In this document: positions 1 through 6,755 of the stretch, piece after piece
Layout of the letters: every line of letters starts with the position of its first letter
How positions within the stretch are numbered: position 1 is the first letter of the stretch
From: an uncultured Muribaculaceae bacterium
GTDB lineage: Bacteria; Bacteroidota; Bacteroidia; Bacteroidales; Muribaculaceae
DNA: 7,409 bases
Reading direction: 5' to 3'
NCBI GenBank assembly: GCA_905207535.1
Contig: CAJLLX010000097.1
Span: forward strand, 1 to 7,409
Program-made: the position numbers and the translations under genes
Notes under the pieces: model-generated
What the model was told of the DNA's origin: nothing
Seen by the model: only the letters and a program-made list of their open reading frames with translations
The model's database searches: none

Positions 1-1149
1 CAGGCGCAACTCGCCGCCGACCGCTACGATGTGGCCGGAGCACGCGCGCTGGTGGAGGAATACCGCAAGACCCTCAAGCGCGGCCGCCGCGTGGTGGCCG
101 AGGACGAGTCGGAGCCTGTGAGCGAGCGTATAGACCTGATCGACAATGCGCTGTCGCGCGTGGAGCAGATAGAGGTGATCGACTCGCTGGTGGTGGATGC
201 TGAGGATTTCTTCCGCCACTACCGCCTGTCGGAGGAGAGCGGCTCCCCCAACTCCACCCGGGTGCTCCCCGAGGGGTTTGAGGCTGCCGATCCCACGGTG
301 GTCTATGAGCCCGAGAGCGGGCGTGAGATGATATGGGCCGCGCCCGACAAGGACGACGGCTCGTTCCGCCTGGTCTCCTCGTCGGCCCTTTACGGCGGCA
401 CATGGGAGCAGCCCACCGCGCTTGGCGCCGACCTCTCGCTTGGCGCCGATGCCAACTATCCCTTCCTGATGCCTGACGGCATCACCCTCTACTATGCCTC
501 CGACGGCGGCGAGGAGGGGCTGGGAGGTCTCGACATCTACATCTCGCGGCGCGGCGACGACGGATTTCTGCAGCCGCAGAACATCGGTATGCCCTACAAT
601 TCGCCCTACGACGACTATATGCTGGCCATCGACGAGCTCACCGGAGTGGGGTGGTGGGCCTCCGACCGCAACCGCATCCCCGGCAAGGTGACCATCTACA
701 TCTTCGTGCCGCAGGAGTTGCGCAAGAATGTCGACCCCGACAGTCCCGACCTCGTGGCTCGTGCCCGGCTCAACTCCATCGCTGCCACCTGGCGCCCCGA
801 CAGCAAGCGTGGCGAGTTGATCGACGCCATCAAGGCCATCTCCAACGAGCGCGGCGAGGCAGCACACCAGTTTGACATCTACATCCCCGGCCGCGGCGTG
901 CTCACCCGCTACAAAGAGTTTCGCCACCCCGAGGCCGAGCAGGCCATGCACGCCTATATGGTGGGCGTGGCCAAGGCCACCGACGTGGAGCGGCGCCTTG
1001 CAGCCCTCCGCAGCGAGTATGCTAAGGGTGATACCTCGAAATCCGACCTCATCACCCAACTCGAAGGGGAGCTGGAGACCGCGCAGGACAATCTTGTGAC
1101 CCTCCGCAATGCCGTGGTGACCGCCGAAGCCGGCGAGCAGCCGCAATAA
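1..1149 (+). CDS. PD40/WD40-like beta-propeller protein, 5' end missing
   Basis: The reading frame is open from base 1 (QAQLAADRYDVAGARAL...) to the TAA at 1147-1149, so the gene starts upstream. The GTG at 31 is the first start-like codon inside the window but is probably internal. The first ~70 visible residues are charged and helical, like the end of a TPR or helical repeat region. The middle (about nt 260-700) has PD40-type propeller blades: YPFLMPDGITLYYAS near nt 457-501, then GGLDIYISRR, then a blade ending in GWWASDRN near 649-672. The last ~130 residues are charged and helical, with a probable coiled coil near nt 980-1130. No OmpA-like domain follows the blades, unlike the type IX secretion protein PorE, which also combines TPR and WD40-like parts. 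PD40 proteins in Bacteroidetes are often envelope-associated, but location cannot be read here because the N-terminus is missing. Function unknown. Confidence 0.85.
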   Translation, partial: QAQLAADRYDVAGARALVEEYRKTLKRGRRVVAEDESEPVSERIDLIDNALSRVEQIEVIDSLVVDAEDFFRHYRLSEESGSPNSTRVLPEGFEAADPTVVYEPESGREMIWAAPDKDDGSFRLVSSSALYGGTWEQPTALGADLSLGADANYPFLMPDGITLYYASDGGEEGLGGLDIYISRRGDDGFLQPQNIGMPYNSPYDDYMLAIDELTGVGWWASDRNRIPGKVTIYIFVPQELRKNVDPDSPDLVARARLNSIAATWRPDSKRGELIDAIKAISNERGEAAHQFDIYIPGRGVLTRYKEFRHPEAEQAMHAYMVGVAKATDVERRLAALRSEYAKGDTSKSDLITQLEGELETAQDNLVTLRNAVVTAEAGEQPQ

Positions 1150-1171
1150 ATCCGAAATAACGATAAACCAA

Positions 1172-2632
1172 GTGTTAGCATTTCTTCTTTCTCTGGCCGC
1201 CCTCATCGGCGGATATTTCATCTACGGCGCCGTGGTGGCGAAGGTGTTCCATGTGGAGCCTGAGCGGCCCACGCCGGCCATTACGCACCCCGACGGGGTG
1301 GACTTTGTGCCGATGCCGGCATGGAAGGTGTTTCTGGTGCAGTTTCTCAACATCGCGGGCTTAGGGCCGATTTTCGGCGCCATAATGGGCGTGATGTACG
1401 GCCCGTCGGCCTTCCTGTGGATAGTGCTCGGCACCATCTTCGCCGGAGGCGTGCACGATTTCGTGTCGGGCATGATCTCGCTGCGCAGCAACGGCGCCTC
1501 GCTCCCCGAGATTGTGGGTTGGGAGCTGGGCAACGGCATCAAACAGGTGATGCGTGTCTTCGCCATCGTGTTGCTGCTGCTGGTGGGCGCGGTGTTTGTG
1601 GTCACCACCTCCGGACTGATAGCCGTGCTGACACCTGAGGCGCTCGACGCCACCTTTTGGGCTGTGTGCATCTTCATCTACTATCTGCTGGCCACAATGT
1701 TCCCGATCGACAAACTGATAGGCAACATCTACCCGCTGTTTGCCCTGGTGCTGCTGTTTATGGCCGTAGGACTGGTGTGGGTGATGCTTTTCGGCGGCGT
1801 GGAGATGCCCGACCCCTTTGCCGGAGGCCTCGGTAACCGCTATCCCGAGGCGCTGAGGGCCACTCACCCGGTGTTCCCGATGCTGTTTGTGTCGATAGCG
1901 TGCGGAGCCATCTCCGGCTTCCACGCCACTCAGTCGCCGATGATGGCACGCTGCCTCACCAGCGAGAAATACGCCCGTCCGGTGTTCTACGGCGCCATGG
2001 TGGCCGAGGGTATCGTGGCGCTGATCTGGGCTGCGGCCACGCTGACCTTCACCGAGGGGTACACCGGGCTGGCCGACTACATGGCGCAGTCGGGGCACTC
2101 GCCCAGTTCGCTGATACATGAGATCTCTATCTCGTGGCTCGGTAAGGTGGGAGGCGTGCTTGCCGTAATCGGCGTGATAGCCGCCCCGATCACCACCGGC
2201 GACACCGCGCTGCGCAGCTGCCGACTGATGGTGGCTGACATGACCGGCTTCGGGCAGAAGAAATTCTGGCAAAGGGCCGTGGTGAGCCTCCCGCTGTTTG
2301 CAGCGGCGTTTCTGATCATGAATATCGACTTCAATGTGCTGTGGCGCTATTTCGCCTGGAGCAACCAGACCCTGGCCGTGTTCACCCTGTGGGCATGCAC
2401 GGTGTATCTGGCGCGCCACCGCAAGTTTTTCTATATCACCCTGTTGCCGGCCATGTTCATGACCGTGGTGTCGGTGAGCTACCTGCTTGTGGCGCCGTCG
2501 CCCGAGGGGCTGGGGCTCGACTACAGCTTAGGCATATGGACCGGAGTGGCCGTCTCGGCCTTCCTCACCTTCCTCTTCGCCCGCTCGCTGCAGCGCAGAG
2601 AGGCTGTGAGCATCAAGGACCTCGAGGCATGA
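1172..2632 (+). CDS. cstA: CstA-family carbon starvation / pyruvate-peptide transporter, short form
   Basis: This 486-residue inner-membrane protein has about 13 hydrophobic segments and clear CstA family blocks: NIAGLGPIFGAIMG near residues 58-71, GTIFAGGVHDFVSGM, HATQSPMMARC from H251, and PITTGDTALRSCR from P339. CstA and its relative BtsT/YjiY import pyruvate and peptides in enterobacteria, where they are about 700 residues long. The ~480-residue version lacking the extra C-terminal part is the form I associate with Bacteroidetes. The exact substrate here is inferred. The start is GTG at 1172: there is no in-frame ATG between the previous stop and this point, and translation from it gives the expected first membrane helix (LAFLLSLAALIGGYFIYG). 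It lies 22 bp after the PD40 gene and 56 bp before the PHP gene on the same strand. I see no promoter or terminator in either gap, so co-transcription is plausible. Confidence 0.95.
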   Translation: MLAFLLSLAALIGGYFIYGAVVAKVFHVEPERPTPAITHPDGVDFVPMPAWKVFLVQFLNIAGLGPIFGAIMGVMYGPSAFLWIVLGTIFAGGVHDFVSGMISLRSNGASLPEIVGWELGNGIKQVMRVFAIVLLLLVGAVFVVTTSGLIAVLTPEALDATFWAVCIFIYYLLATMFPIDKLIGNIYPLFALVLLFMAVGLVWVMLFGGVEMPDPFAGGLGNRYPEALRATHPVFPMLFVSIACGAISGFHATQSPMMARCLTSEKYARPVFYGAMVAEGIVALIWAAATLTFTEGYTGLADYMAQSGHSPSSLIHEISISWLGKVGGVLAVIGVIAAPITTGDTALRSCRLMVADMTGFGQKKFWQRAVVSLPLFAAAFLIMNIDFNVLWRYFAWSNQTLAVFTLWACTVYLARHRKFFYITLLPAMFMTVVSVSYLLVAPSPEGLGLDYSLGIWTGVAVSAFLTFLFARSLQRREAVSIKDLEA

Positions 2633-2688
2633 GAGGGAGAACGCCCCTGAGACGGCGACGCCTCCGAAATTAAGGATTGTAACTGTCT

Positions 2689-3492
2689 ATGGATCTGATT
2701 ACTGAACTGTCGGGAAGCCGACGATACACGCTCCACTCCCACACCGAGTTTTGCGACGGGAGGGCACAGATGGAGGCCTTTGCACGCGAGGCTCTTGCGG
2801 AGGGGTTCACCCACTACGGGTTCACGCCCCACTCGCCGGTGCCGATCGAGTCGCCCTGCAACATGGCCGCATCGAAGGTGCCGGTGTATCTTGCTGAGGT
2901 AGAGCGAATAAAGGGTGTATACGGCGACCGGTGCCGTTTTTACGCCGGTATGGAGGTGGATTATCTGGGCCCGGAGTGGGGGCCGGCCAACGAGTATTTC
3001 CGCTCGCTGCCGCTCGACTACACCATCGGCTCCGTGCACTTTATCCCCTCGCAATCAGGCGAGTATGTCGATATTGACGGCCATGCCGACCGCTTCGCGC
3101 GCAACATGAAGCTCCACTTCCGCGACGACATACGCTATGTGGTCGCCACCTTCTACGAGCGGTCGCGGCAGATGCTCTCCGAAGGGGGCTTCGATATCCT
3201 CGGCCATTTCGACAAGATAGCACAGAACGCCTCCAGCTACTCCCCGGGCGTGGAGGATGAAGGGTGGTACACCGACCTTGTCGACCAATATATCCGAGAG
3301 ATCATCGCTTCGGGTATCGTGGTGGAAATCAATACTAAAGCCTATGCGCAGACCGGGCGCCTCTTCCCGTCGGAGCGCTACATAGCGCGGCTGCGGCAGG
3401 CGGATGTGCCGATGATTGTCAACTCCGACGCGCATGTGCCGGCGCTGATCGACGCCTCGCGCGAGTATGCGCTGGGCCTCCTTGAGGGGTAG
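2689..3492 (+). CDS. PHP-family phosphatase, HisJ/HisK histidinol-phosphatase type
   Basis: This 267-residue protein has the metal-binding motifs of the PHP superfamily in order: H16-x-H18 in LHSHTEFCDG, H48 in GFTPHSP, E89 and D91 in AGMEVDY, H117 in GSVHF, H173 in DILGHFDK, E213/N215 in VEINT, and D247-x-H249 in NSDAH. These ligands hold a metal cluster that hydrolyses phosphate esters. Length and motif layout match the HisJ/HisK class (about 270 residues), which removes phosphate from histidinol phosphate in histidine synthesis. No other his gene is in view, and many Bacteroidetes use a HisB-type enzyme for that step, so the true substrate could be another small phosphate ester. All expected metal ligands seem present, so the enzyme should be active. 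The start is ATG at 2689, 56 bp after cstA. The stop is 4 bp from that of the opposing helicase gene. Confidence 0.9.
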   Translation: MDLITELSGSRRYTLHSHTEFCDGRAQMEAFAREALAEGFTHYGFTPHSPVPIESPCNMAASKVPVYLAEVERIKGVYGDRCRFYAGMEVDYLGPEWGPANEYFRSLPLDYTIGSVHFIPSQSGEYVDIDGHADRFARNMKLHFRDDIRYVVATFYERSRQMLSEGGFDILGHFDKIAQNASSYSPGVEDEGWYTDLVDQYIREIIASGIVVEINTKAYAQTGRLFPSERYIARLRQADVPMIVNSDAHVPALIDASREYALGLLEG

Positions 3493-3496
3493 AAGG

Positions 3497-4813
3497 CTAT
3501 CGTAGGAGGGTGATTTTTACACGTGTGTTTTTGATTTTGTAGGGAGCTACCGCCTCGACGACGGCTGCGGCCTTGCTGCGCGGCACTGCTACGATGGCGC
3601 TGTGGTCGCTGACCGAGATTTTGCCCACTTCGTCCTTGCCCAGGCCCCCTTTCTGCATGAGAAATCCGGCGATATCGCCGCGCGAGATCTTCTCCTTCTT
3701 TCCGGCATTGAAGTAGAGGGTGGCCACATCGCTGCGGATACCTCCGTCGGCGGGTATGCGCCCCGAGGGGTAGAGTTCGCGCTCCCAGCTGACGGCATCG
3801 GGGATGGTCTCGCCGTCGGCGGCGATGACGTAGGCGGTGCCTTCGGCCCCCATGCGCGCCGTGCGGCCGTTGCGGTGGGTCCAGCTCTCGGGCGAGAGGG
3901 GCATGTGGTAGTGGATCACATAGTTGACATGGTCGATGTCGAGCCCGCGCGACCCGAGGTCGGTGGACACGAGCACCGGAGTGGTGCCGTTGTTGAAAAG
4001 GTCGATGGCAAGCTGGCGTTCGCGCTGCTCGAGGCCGCCGTGATAGAGCCCGACGGGAAATCCGGCCTTCTTCAGATGCTCGTAGACGCGCTCGGCGCTC
4101 TCGCGATGGTTGACGAACACCAGCGCACGGCCGTCGGGGAGCGAGCGGAGCAGGTCGGTGAGTGTGGCGAGCTTGTCGCGCTCTGGCGAGTGGACCATCA
4201 CCGTCTGCAGGCGCGATTTGCCCCCTTCGCGGGTGAAATCGAGCGTTTCGGCTCCCTTCATGGGGAGGAAATCGGGCATGGTGTCGAGCGGGGTGGCCGA
4301 GGTGAGGATCACGAGCTCGGGAGTGCTCATGCGGCGCACTATGCGCTTCATCTCGTCGAGAAATCCGAGTTCGAGGCTCTTGTCGTACTCGTCGAGCACA
4401 AGCGCCTTCACGCCGTCGAGGCGCAGAGTGCCGCGGTTGAGATGGTCGAGCAGACGTCCCGGCGTGGCCACGATGATATCGGGCGTGACGGAGAGCGAAT
4501 TGCCCTCGTCGGCCATGTTGTGGCCGCCGTAGAAGGCCACGGTTTTCAGTCCCGCCGCCACGGGGCGGAGCACATCGGCAATCTGCAGTACCAGTTCGCG
4601 CGACGGCGCCATGACCACCGCCTGCACCTTGCCGCAGGGCTCGCCGAGGAAGCGGAGCAGGCGTATGGCGAAGGCCGCCGTCTTGCCCGAGCCTGTGGGG
4701 CTCAGGAGCACGGTGCGACGGGCGTCGGTCGCCGCCAACTGCTGCTGCATGTCGTTGAGTCGGGTGATGTTGTGGCGCTCGCTGAGGCGCTCGAGGCTGG
4801 TGCTGAGTTGCAT
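3497..4813 (-). CDS. DEAD-box (DEYD) ATP-dependent RNA helicase with DbpA-type RNA-binding tail
   Basis: This 438-residue cytoplasmic RNA helicase carries the full DEAD-box motif set: Walker A SPTGSGKT (38-45), Ia PSRELVLQ (70-77), Ib TPGRLLDH (117-124), Walker B/motif II DEYD (141-144) in place of DEAD, III SAT (172-174), IV ALVFVNHR (230-237), V TDLGSRGLDI (284-293) and VI HRNGRTAR (313-320). The N-terminus is short. A weak Q-motif-like NDMQQQ sits at 20-25 where the family usually has PTPIQ. The last ~75 residues (YFNAGKKEKISRGDI..., GLGKDEVGKISV, IKNTRVKITLL) resemble the RNA-binding domain of DbpA, which in E. coli recognises 23S rRNA hairpin 92. A role in large-subunit ribosome assembly is therefore a reasonable inference, not shown. 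The catalytic residues D141 and E142 are kept, so ATPase activity is expected. It is the last gene of the likely SRPBCC-lipoprotein-helicase operon. I found no clear terminator after it. Confidence 0.95.
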   Translation of the reverse strand: MQLSTSLERLSERHNITRLNDMQQQLAATDARRTVLLSPTGSGKTAAFAIRLLRFLGEPCGKVQAVVMAPSRELVLQIADVLRPVAAGLKTVAFYGGHNMADEGNSLSVTPDIIVATPGRLLDHLNRGTLRLDGVKALVLDEYDKSLELGFLDEMKRIVRRMSTPELVILTSATPLDTMPDFLPMKGAETLDFTREGGKSRLQTVMVHSPERDKLATLTDLLRSLPDGRALVFVNHRESAERVYEHLKKAGFPVGLYHGGLEQRERQLAIDLFNNGTTPVLVSTDLGSRGLDIDHVNYVIHYHMPLSPESWTHRNGRTARMGAEGTAYVIAADGETIPDAVSWERELYPSGRIPADGGIRSDVATLYFNAGKKEKISRGDIAGFLMQKGGLGKDEVGKISVSDHSAIVAVPRSKAAAVVEAVAPYKIKNTRVKITLLR

Positions 4814-4837
4814 ATGACGGTGGTGTAGGAGTGAAGA

Positions 4838-5344
4838 TTAACGGGAAATGACGCGGTACTCGCCGCCCGGCCCTGAGCCTACCATATAGGTGGTGAGGCC
4901 GTAGCCGATCTCGGCGGCTTTGCCGCTGAGCGGCGCTCCGTAGCTCTGGAACACATCGTAGTGGCTGCCGCACACGGGGCACACGGCCTCGTAGCGCTGC
5001 TCCTCGTCGATGCGCACGCGGATGTCGGGCTTATTTTCCACGGGGCAGCTGAGGTCGTAGGCCAGCGGCTCGGCCTTGGCCGACGACACAAGGAGCACGC
5101 CTCCGTAGCCGGCCTTCATCACGGCGGTGTAGAAGAAGCCGCTCGGCTCCTTGAGCGCGGGGATGAAGTAGCGGTAGGTGTAGGAGCCGGTGACTCCGTA
5201 TTGCTCCCACATGGCCTGATTCTGGAAGGGGATCCACACCGCGGCCGGGGGAGTGCGCTTGTTGTCGACATGATGGCACGCCGCGACCAGGCCCAGCAGG
5301 GCTGCGCCGCCGAGCGTCAGGAGGATATGTCGCACCTGTTTCAT
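4838..5344 (-). CDS. Lipoprotein with a Rieske-like C-terminal region lacking usual cluster ligands
   Basis: This 168-residue protein starts MKQVRHILL, has a hydrophobic stretch (residues 7-22) and a lipobox LVAAC with Cys23, so it should be cleaved by signal peptidase II and anchored to a membrane facing the periplasm. The C-terminal half reads like a Rieske [2Fe-2S] domain: a first box DLSCP (C100), a charged spacer, then VCPVCGSHYDVF (C122, C125) and a glycine/proline-rich end that includes GAPLSGKA. Rieske proteins need C-x-H in box 1 and C-P-C-H-G-S in box 2. Here box 1 is C-P-V and box 2 is C-P-V-C-G-S, so both histidine ligands are missing. Only three cysteines remain after the lipid cysteine. 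A cluster-free Rieske-like fold or a small zinc or disulfide site are the options. Its role is unknown. It sits 13 bp after the SRPBCC gene and 24 bp before the helicase. Confidence 0.82.
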   Translation of the reverse strand: MKQVRHILLTLGGAALLGLVAACHHVDNKRTPPAAVWIPFQNQAMWEQYGVTGSYTYRYFIPALKEPSGFFYTAVMKAGYGGVLLVSSAKAEPLAYDLSCPVENKPDIRVRIDEEQRYEAVCPVCGSHYDVFQSYGAPLSGKAAEIGYGLTTYMVGSGPGGEYRVISR

Positions 5345-5357
5345 CGTTGCGGAGGGG

Positions 5358-5774
5358 TCAGGAGAGCCCGGCGATCAGTTCGCCGAACTTTTCGGCGGCT
5401 TTCTGGAGGTGAGGACCGACGAGCGGCTTGAGCATGGCGGGAATCTCCACGTCGATGAGGGCCTCGGCGGTGGAGGTGTGGTCGTCGACAGGGGTGATGT
5501 CGAGGGTCATGGTCAGAGGCACGGGGGAGGAGGCGGTGCCGAAGACGATGCGCCCGGGGCGCACGCGCTCCTTGACGTTAAACTCGATGGCGCCCACCTG
5601 CGGTGTGACGATGCGGATGCCGTCGGGGGTGAACTCCACTTCCCCCACCTTGGCGCGCTGCTCGGGGGTGAGATTGTCGAGAGCCTCCTGCAGGCGGCTC
5701 AGATCGCTGAAACGGTCGAAAAGTTCGTCGGCCGGGCGGCCGATGGTTACCGGTGTACTTTTATATGTTGCCAT
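5358..5774 (-). CDS. SRPBCC (START/Bet v1-like) superfamily protein
   Basis: This 138-residue protein has the layout of small SRPBCC proteins: an opening strand (TYKSTPVTIG), two short helices with ELFDRFSDLSRLQEAL, a run of beta strands (KVGEVEFTPDGIRIVT, GAIEFNVKERVRPGRIVF, TMTLDITPV, STAEALIDVEI), and a long C-terminal helix (GPHLQKAAEKFGELIAGL) that closes the cavity in this fold. SRPBCC proteins bind hydrophobic ligands or act as chaperones or cyclases. Nothing here fixes the ligand. There is no signal peptide, so it is probably cytoplasmic. To my knowledge a protein of this type often lies next to pyrE in Bacteroidales, as here. The start is ATG at 5774, with an AT-rich leader that contains AAAATTTG, one mismatch from the TAnnTTTG promoter box. 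It is the first gene of a likely operon with the lipoprotein and helicase. Confidence 0.88.
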   Translation of the reverse strand: MATYKSTPVTIGRPADELFDRFSDLSRLQEALDNLTPEQRAKVGEVEFTPDGIRIVTPQVGAIEFNVKERVRPGRIVFGTASSPVPLTMTLDITPVDDHTSTAEALIDVEIPAMLKPLVGPHLQKAAEKFGELIAGLS

Positions 5775-5805
5775 ATCAGATAAACAAATTTTCGGGGTGA
5801 ATGGT

Positions 5806-5823
5806 TATGCCGGCTGCGGCATA
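5806..5823 (-). other. Small perfect hairpin between the pyrE terminator and the SRPBCC gene
   Basis: The sequence TATGCCG-GCTG-CGGCATA forms a perfect 7-bp stem with a 4-nt loop. It lies directly after the T-tract of the pyrE terminator on the minus strand, and its outer bases overlap the tract. No T-run follows it in either direction, so it is not an intrinsic terminator. It could be part of an SRPBCC leader RNA, protect an RNA end, or be a protein-binding dyad. What it does is not known. Confidence 0.45.
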
Positions 5824-5886
5824 AAAAAAGCGGTTGCCGACGGGGAAAGCCGATGCTCCTGGTGGAGTGCTTGCCTCGGGCAACCG
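5823..5886 (-). terminator. Probable intrinsic terminator of pyrE with a large, branched loop
   Basis: On the minus strand, 18 bp after the pyrE stop, CGGTTGCC (5879-5886) pairs perfectly with GGCAACCG (5831-5838), followed by C and a run of seven T (5823-5829). A few A bases before the stem could extend it by pairing with the T-tract. The 40-nt loop is long for an intrinsic terminator. It can form an inner arm (CCGA with TCGG, and inside that CTCC-ACCA-GGAG). The element separates pyrE from the SRPBCC operon. Only pairing seen by eye supports it. Confidence 0.6.
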
Positions 5887-5904
5887 ATTTATCTCTTGTA
5901 GCGG

Positions 5905-6558
5905 TTATTCGATGGTGGTGTCGCGGTGGGGAGCCCAGCTTGCGGGGTCCTTGCGCCACTGCTTGAGGGTCTCGATGTCGTCCTCGCCGATGAAATCGGT
6001 GTCGAGAGCCACCTCGAGGAGCGCGTCGTAGTTGCTGAGGGTGGTGAGCTTGATGCCGGCCTCCTTGAAGCGCTGCTCGGCGATGGGGAAACCGTAGGTG
6101 AACATGGCCACCATGCCGATCACTTCGCCTCCGGCCATGCGGATGGCCTCAGCGGCCTTGAGGCTGCTCTGTCCGGTGGAGATGAGGTCTTCGATGACCA
6201 TCACCTTCTGTCCGTGGGTGAGCTGGCCCTCGATGAGGTTTTCCAGACCGTGGTCCTTGGGAGTGGAGCGGACGTAGATGTAGGGGAGACCGAGGGCATC
6301 GGCTACCATGGCACCCTGTGCGATGGCTCCGGTGGCAACTCCGGCAATGACATCGGGCGTCTCGTAGTTCTCGAGAATCACGCGGCACAGCTCGGTTTTG
6401 ATAAAAGTGCGGATAGCGGGATATGAAAGCGTGCGGCGGTTGTCGGTGTAGATAGGCGACTGCCACCCCGAGGCCCAGGTGAAAGGAAGGCTGGGCTGAA
6501 GTTTAATTGCACTGGCTTTCAGGAGCTTCTCCGCAAGCAGATGTTCGAGCTTTTTCAT
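5905..6558 (-). CDS. pyrE: Orotate phosphoribosyltransferase
   Basis: This 217-residue cytoplasmic enzyme joins orotate to PRPP to give orotidine 5'-monophosphate, the fifth step of de novo pyrimidine synthesis. The PRPP-binding motif VMVIEDLISTGQSS is at 119-132 with the acidic pair E123/D124. The flexible catalytic loop VRSTPKDHG (96-104) holds R97, K101 and H103. The serine after R97 differs from the RK of enterobacterial enzymes but, as I recall, matches the Bacillus type, so it is not a defect. The N-terminal orotate-site region includes SGWQSPIYTDNR (30-41). The length is normal for the family. The start ATG at 6558 follows an AT-rich leader without a Shine-Dalgarno sequence, as is usual in Bacteroidetes. 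A likely promoter box lies about 90 bp upstream and a terminator lies downstream, so it appears to be transcribed mainly alone. No other pyr gene is in the window. Confidence 0.97.
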   Translation of the reverse strand: MKKLEHLLAEKLLKASAIKLQPSLPFTWASGWQSPIYTDNRRTLSYPAIRTFIKTELCRVILENYETPDVIAGVATGAIAQGAMVADALGLPYIYVRSTPKDHGLENLIEGQLTHGQKVMVIEDLISTGQSSLKAAEAIRMAGGEVIGMVAMFTYGFPIAEQRFKEAGIKLTTLSNYDALLEVALDTDFIGEDDIETLKQWRKDPASWAPHRDTTIE

Positions 6559-6580
6559 TATTGGTGATTTAAATTCTGTA

Positions 6581-6656
6581 GTGTACTTTTATAGAAAGAT
6601 CTTCTCCCCTGTATTACCGAGATTGGTTATCGCTAAATTGAATCACAAAAGTACAC
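6581..6656. repeat. 10-bp inverted repeat GTGTACTTTT ... AAAAGTACAC upstream of pyrE
   Basis: GTGTACTTTT at 6581-6590 is the exact reverse complement of AAAAGTACAC at 6647-6656, separated by 56 nt. The right arm overlaps the proposed pyrE -7 box. The left arm is the start of a 13-bp string, GTGTACTTTTATA (6581-6593), that also occurs at 5753-5765 across the first codons of the SRPBCC gene. It may be a looping operator, or simply repeated use of the TACTTTTG-like promoter box in AT-rich DNA. Confidence 0.45.
6646..6653 (-). promoter_or_regulatory. Candidate -7 promoter box for pyrE
   Basis: The minus strand reads TACTTTTG, an exact match to the Bacteroidetes primary sigma factor -7 consensus TAnnTTTG. 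It would start transcription near 6636-6641 and give a pyrE leader of about 80 nt. No TTTG -33 element is present at the usual 19-21 bp spacing, so the call rests on the -7 box and its position. Confidence 0.42.
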
Positions 6657-6735
6657 ATTTATTTTGGTATAACGGGAGAATGGAGCCAACTTTTTTTGAT
6701 GCTTTACAACATATGCACGTAATGCTTTTTTAGTT

Positions 6736-6755
6736 ATCAGAGCTTTAGCTCTGAT
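6736..6755. repeat. Perfect 8-bp inverted repeat (hairpin) with a TTTA loop
   Basis: ATCAGAGC-TTTA-GCTCTGAT is a perfect 8-bp stem with a 4-nt loop. On the plus strand it is followed by CTTGCCCGGG and on the minus strand by AACTAAAAAAG, so neither side has the T-run of an intrinsic terminator. The T7 run lies 5' of it on the plus strand. It could be an operator dyad, a fold of an unannotated RNA, or the end of a degraded mobile or interspersed repeat. Function unknown. Confidence 0.6.

Noticed and set aside
1361..2419. A 352-codon minus-strand frame inside cstA
   Set aside because: It is His/Gln/Gly-rich with no motif and lies antisense to an intact CstA.
3602..4828. A 408-codon open frame on the plus strand across the helicase gene
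   Set aside because: It is the antisense mirror of a confirmed helicase. GC-rich codons with G/C at third positions leave few stops on the other strand. Its translation is rich in Gly, His, Val and Glu and shows no family motif.
3378..4982. A 534-codon minus-strand frame overlapping the helicase, PHP and lipoprotein genes
   Set aside because: The translation is Arg/His/Pro-rich low-complexity sequence and crosses three genes with clear motifs in other frames, so it is a shadow frame.
6559..6645. A riboswitch or attenuator in the pyrE leader
   Set aside because: The roughly 80-nt leader holds only an 8-bp palindrome (AAGATCTT) and no terminator/antiterminator pair or known aptamer pattern that I can recognise.
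6680..6733. A 17-codon plus-strand mini-ORF (MEPTFFDALQHMHVMLF) ending just before the 6736 hairpin
   Set aside because: It resembles a leader peptide before a hairpin, but there is no T-tract after the hairpin, no run of regulatory codons, no promoter box upstream on that strand, and about 200 bp to the next gene. Chance is the simpler explanation.
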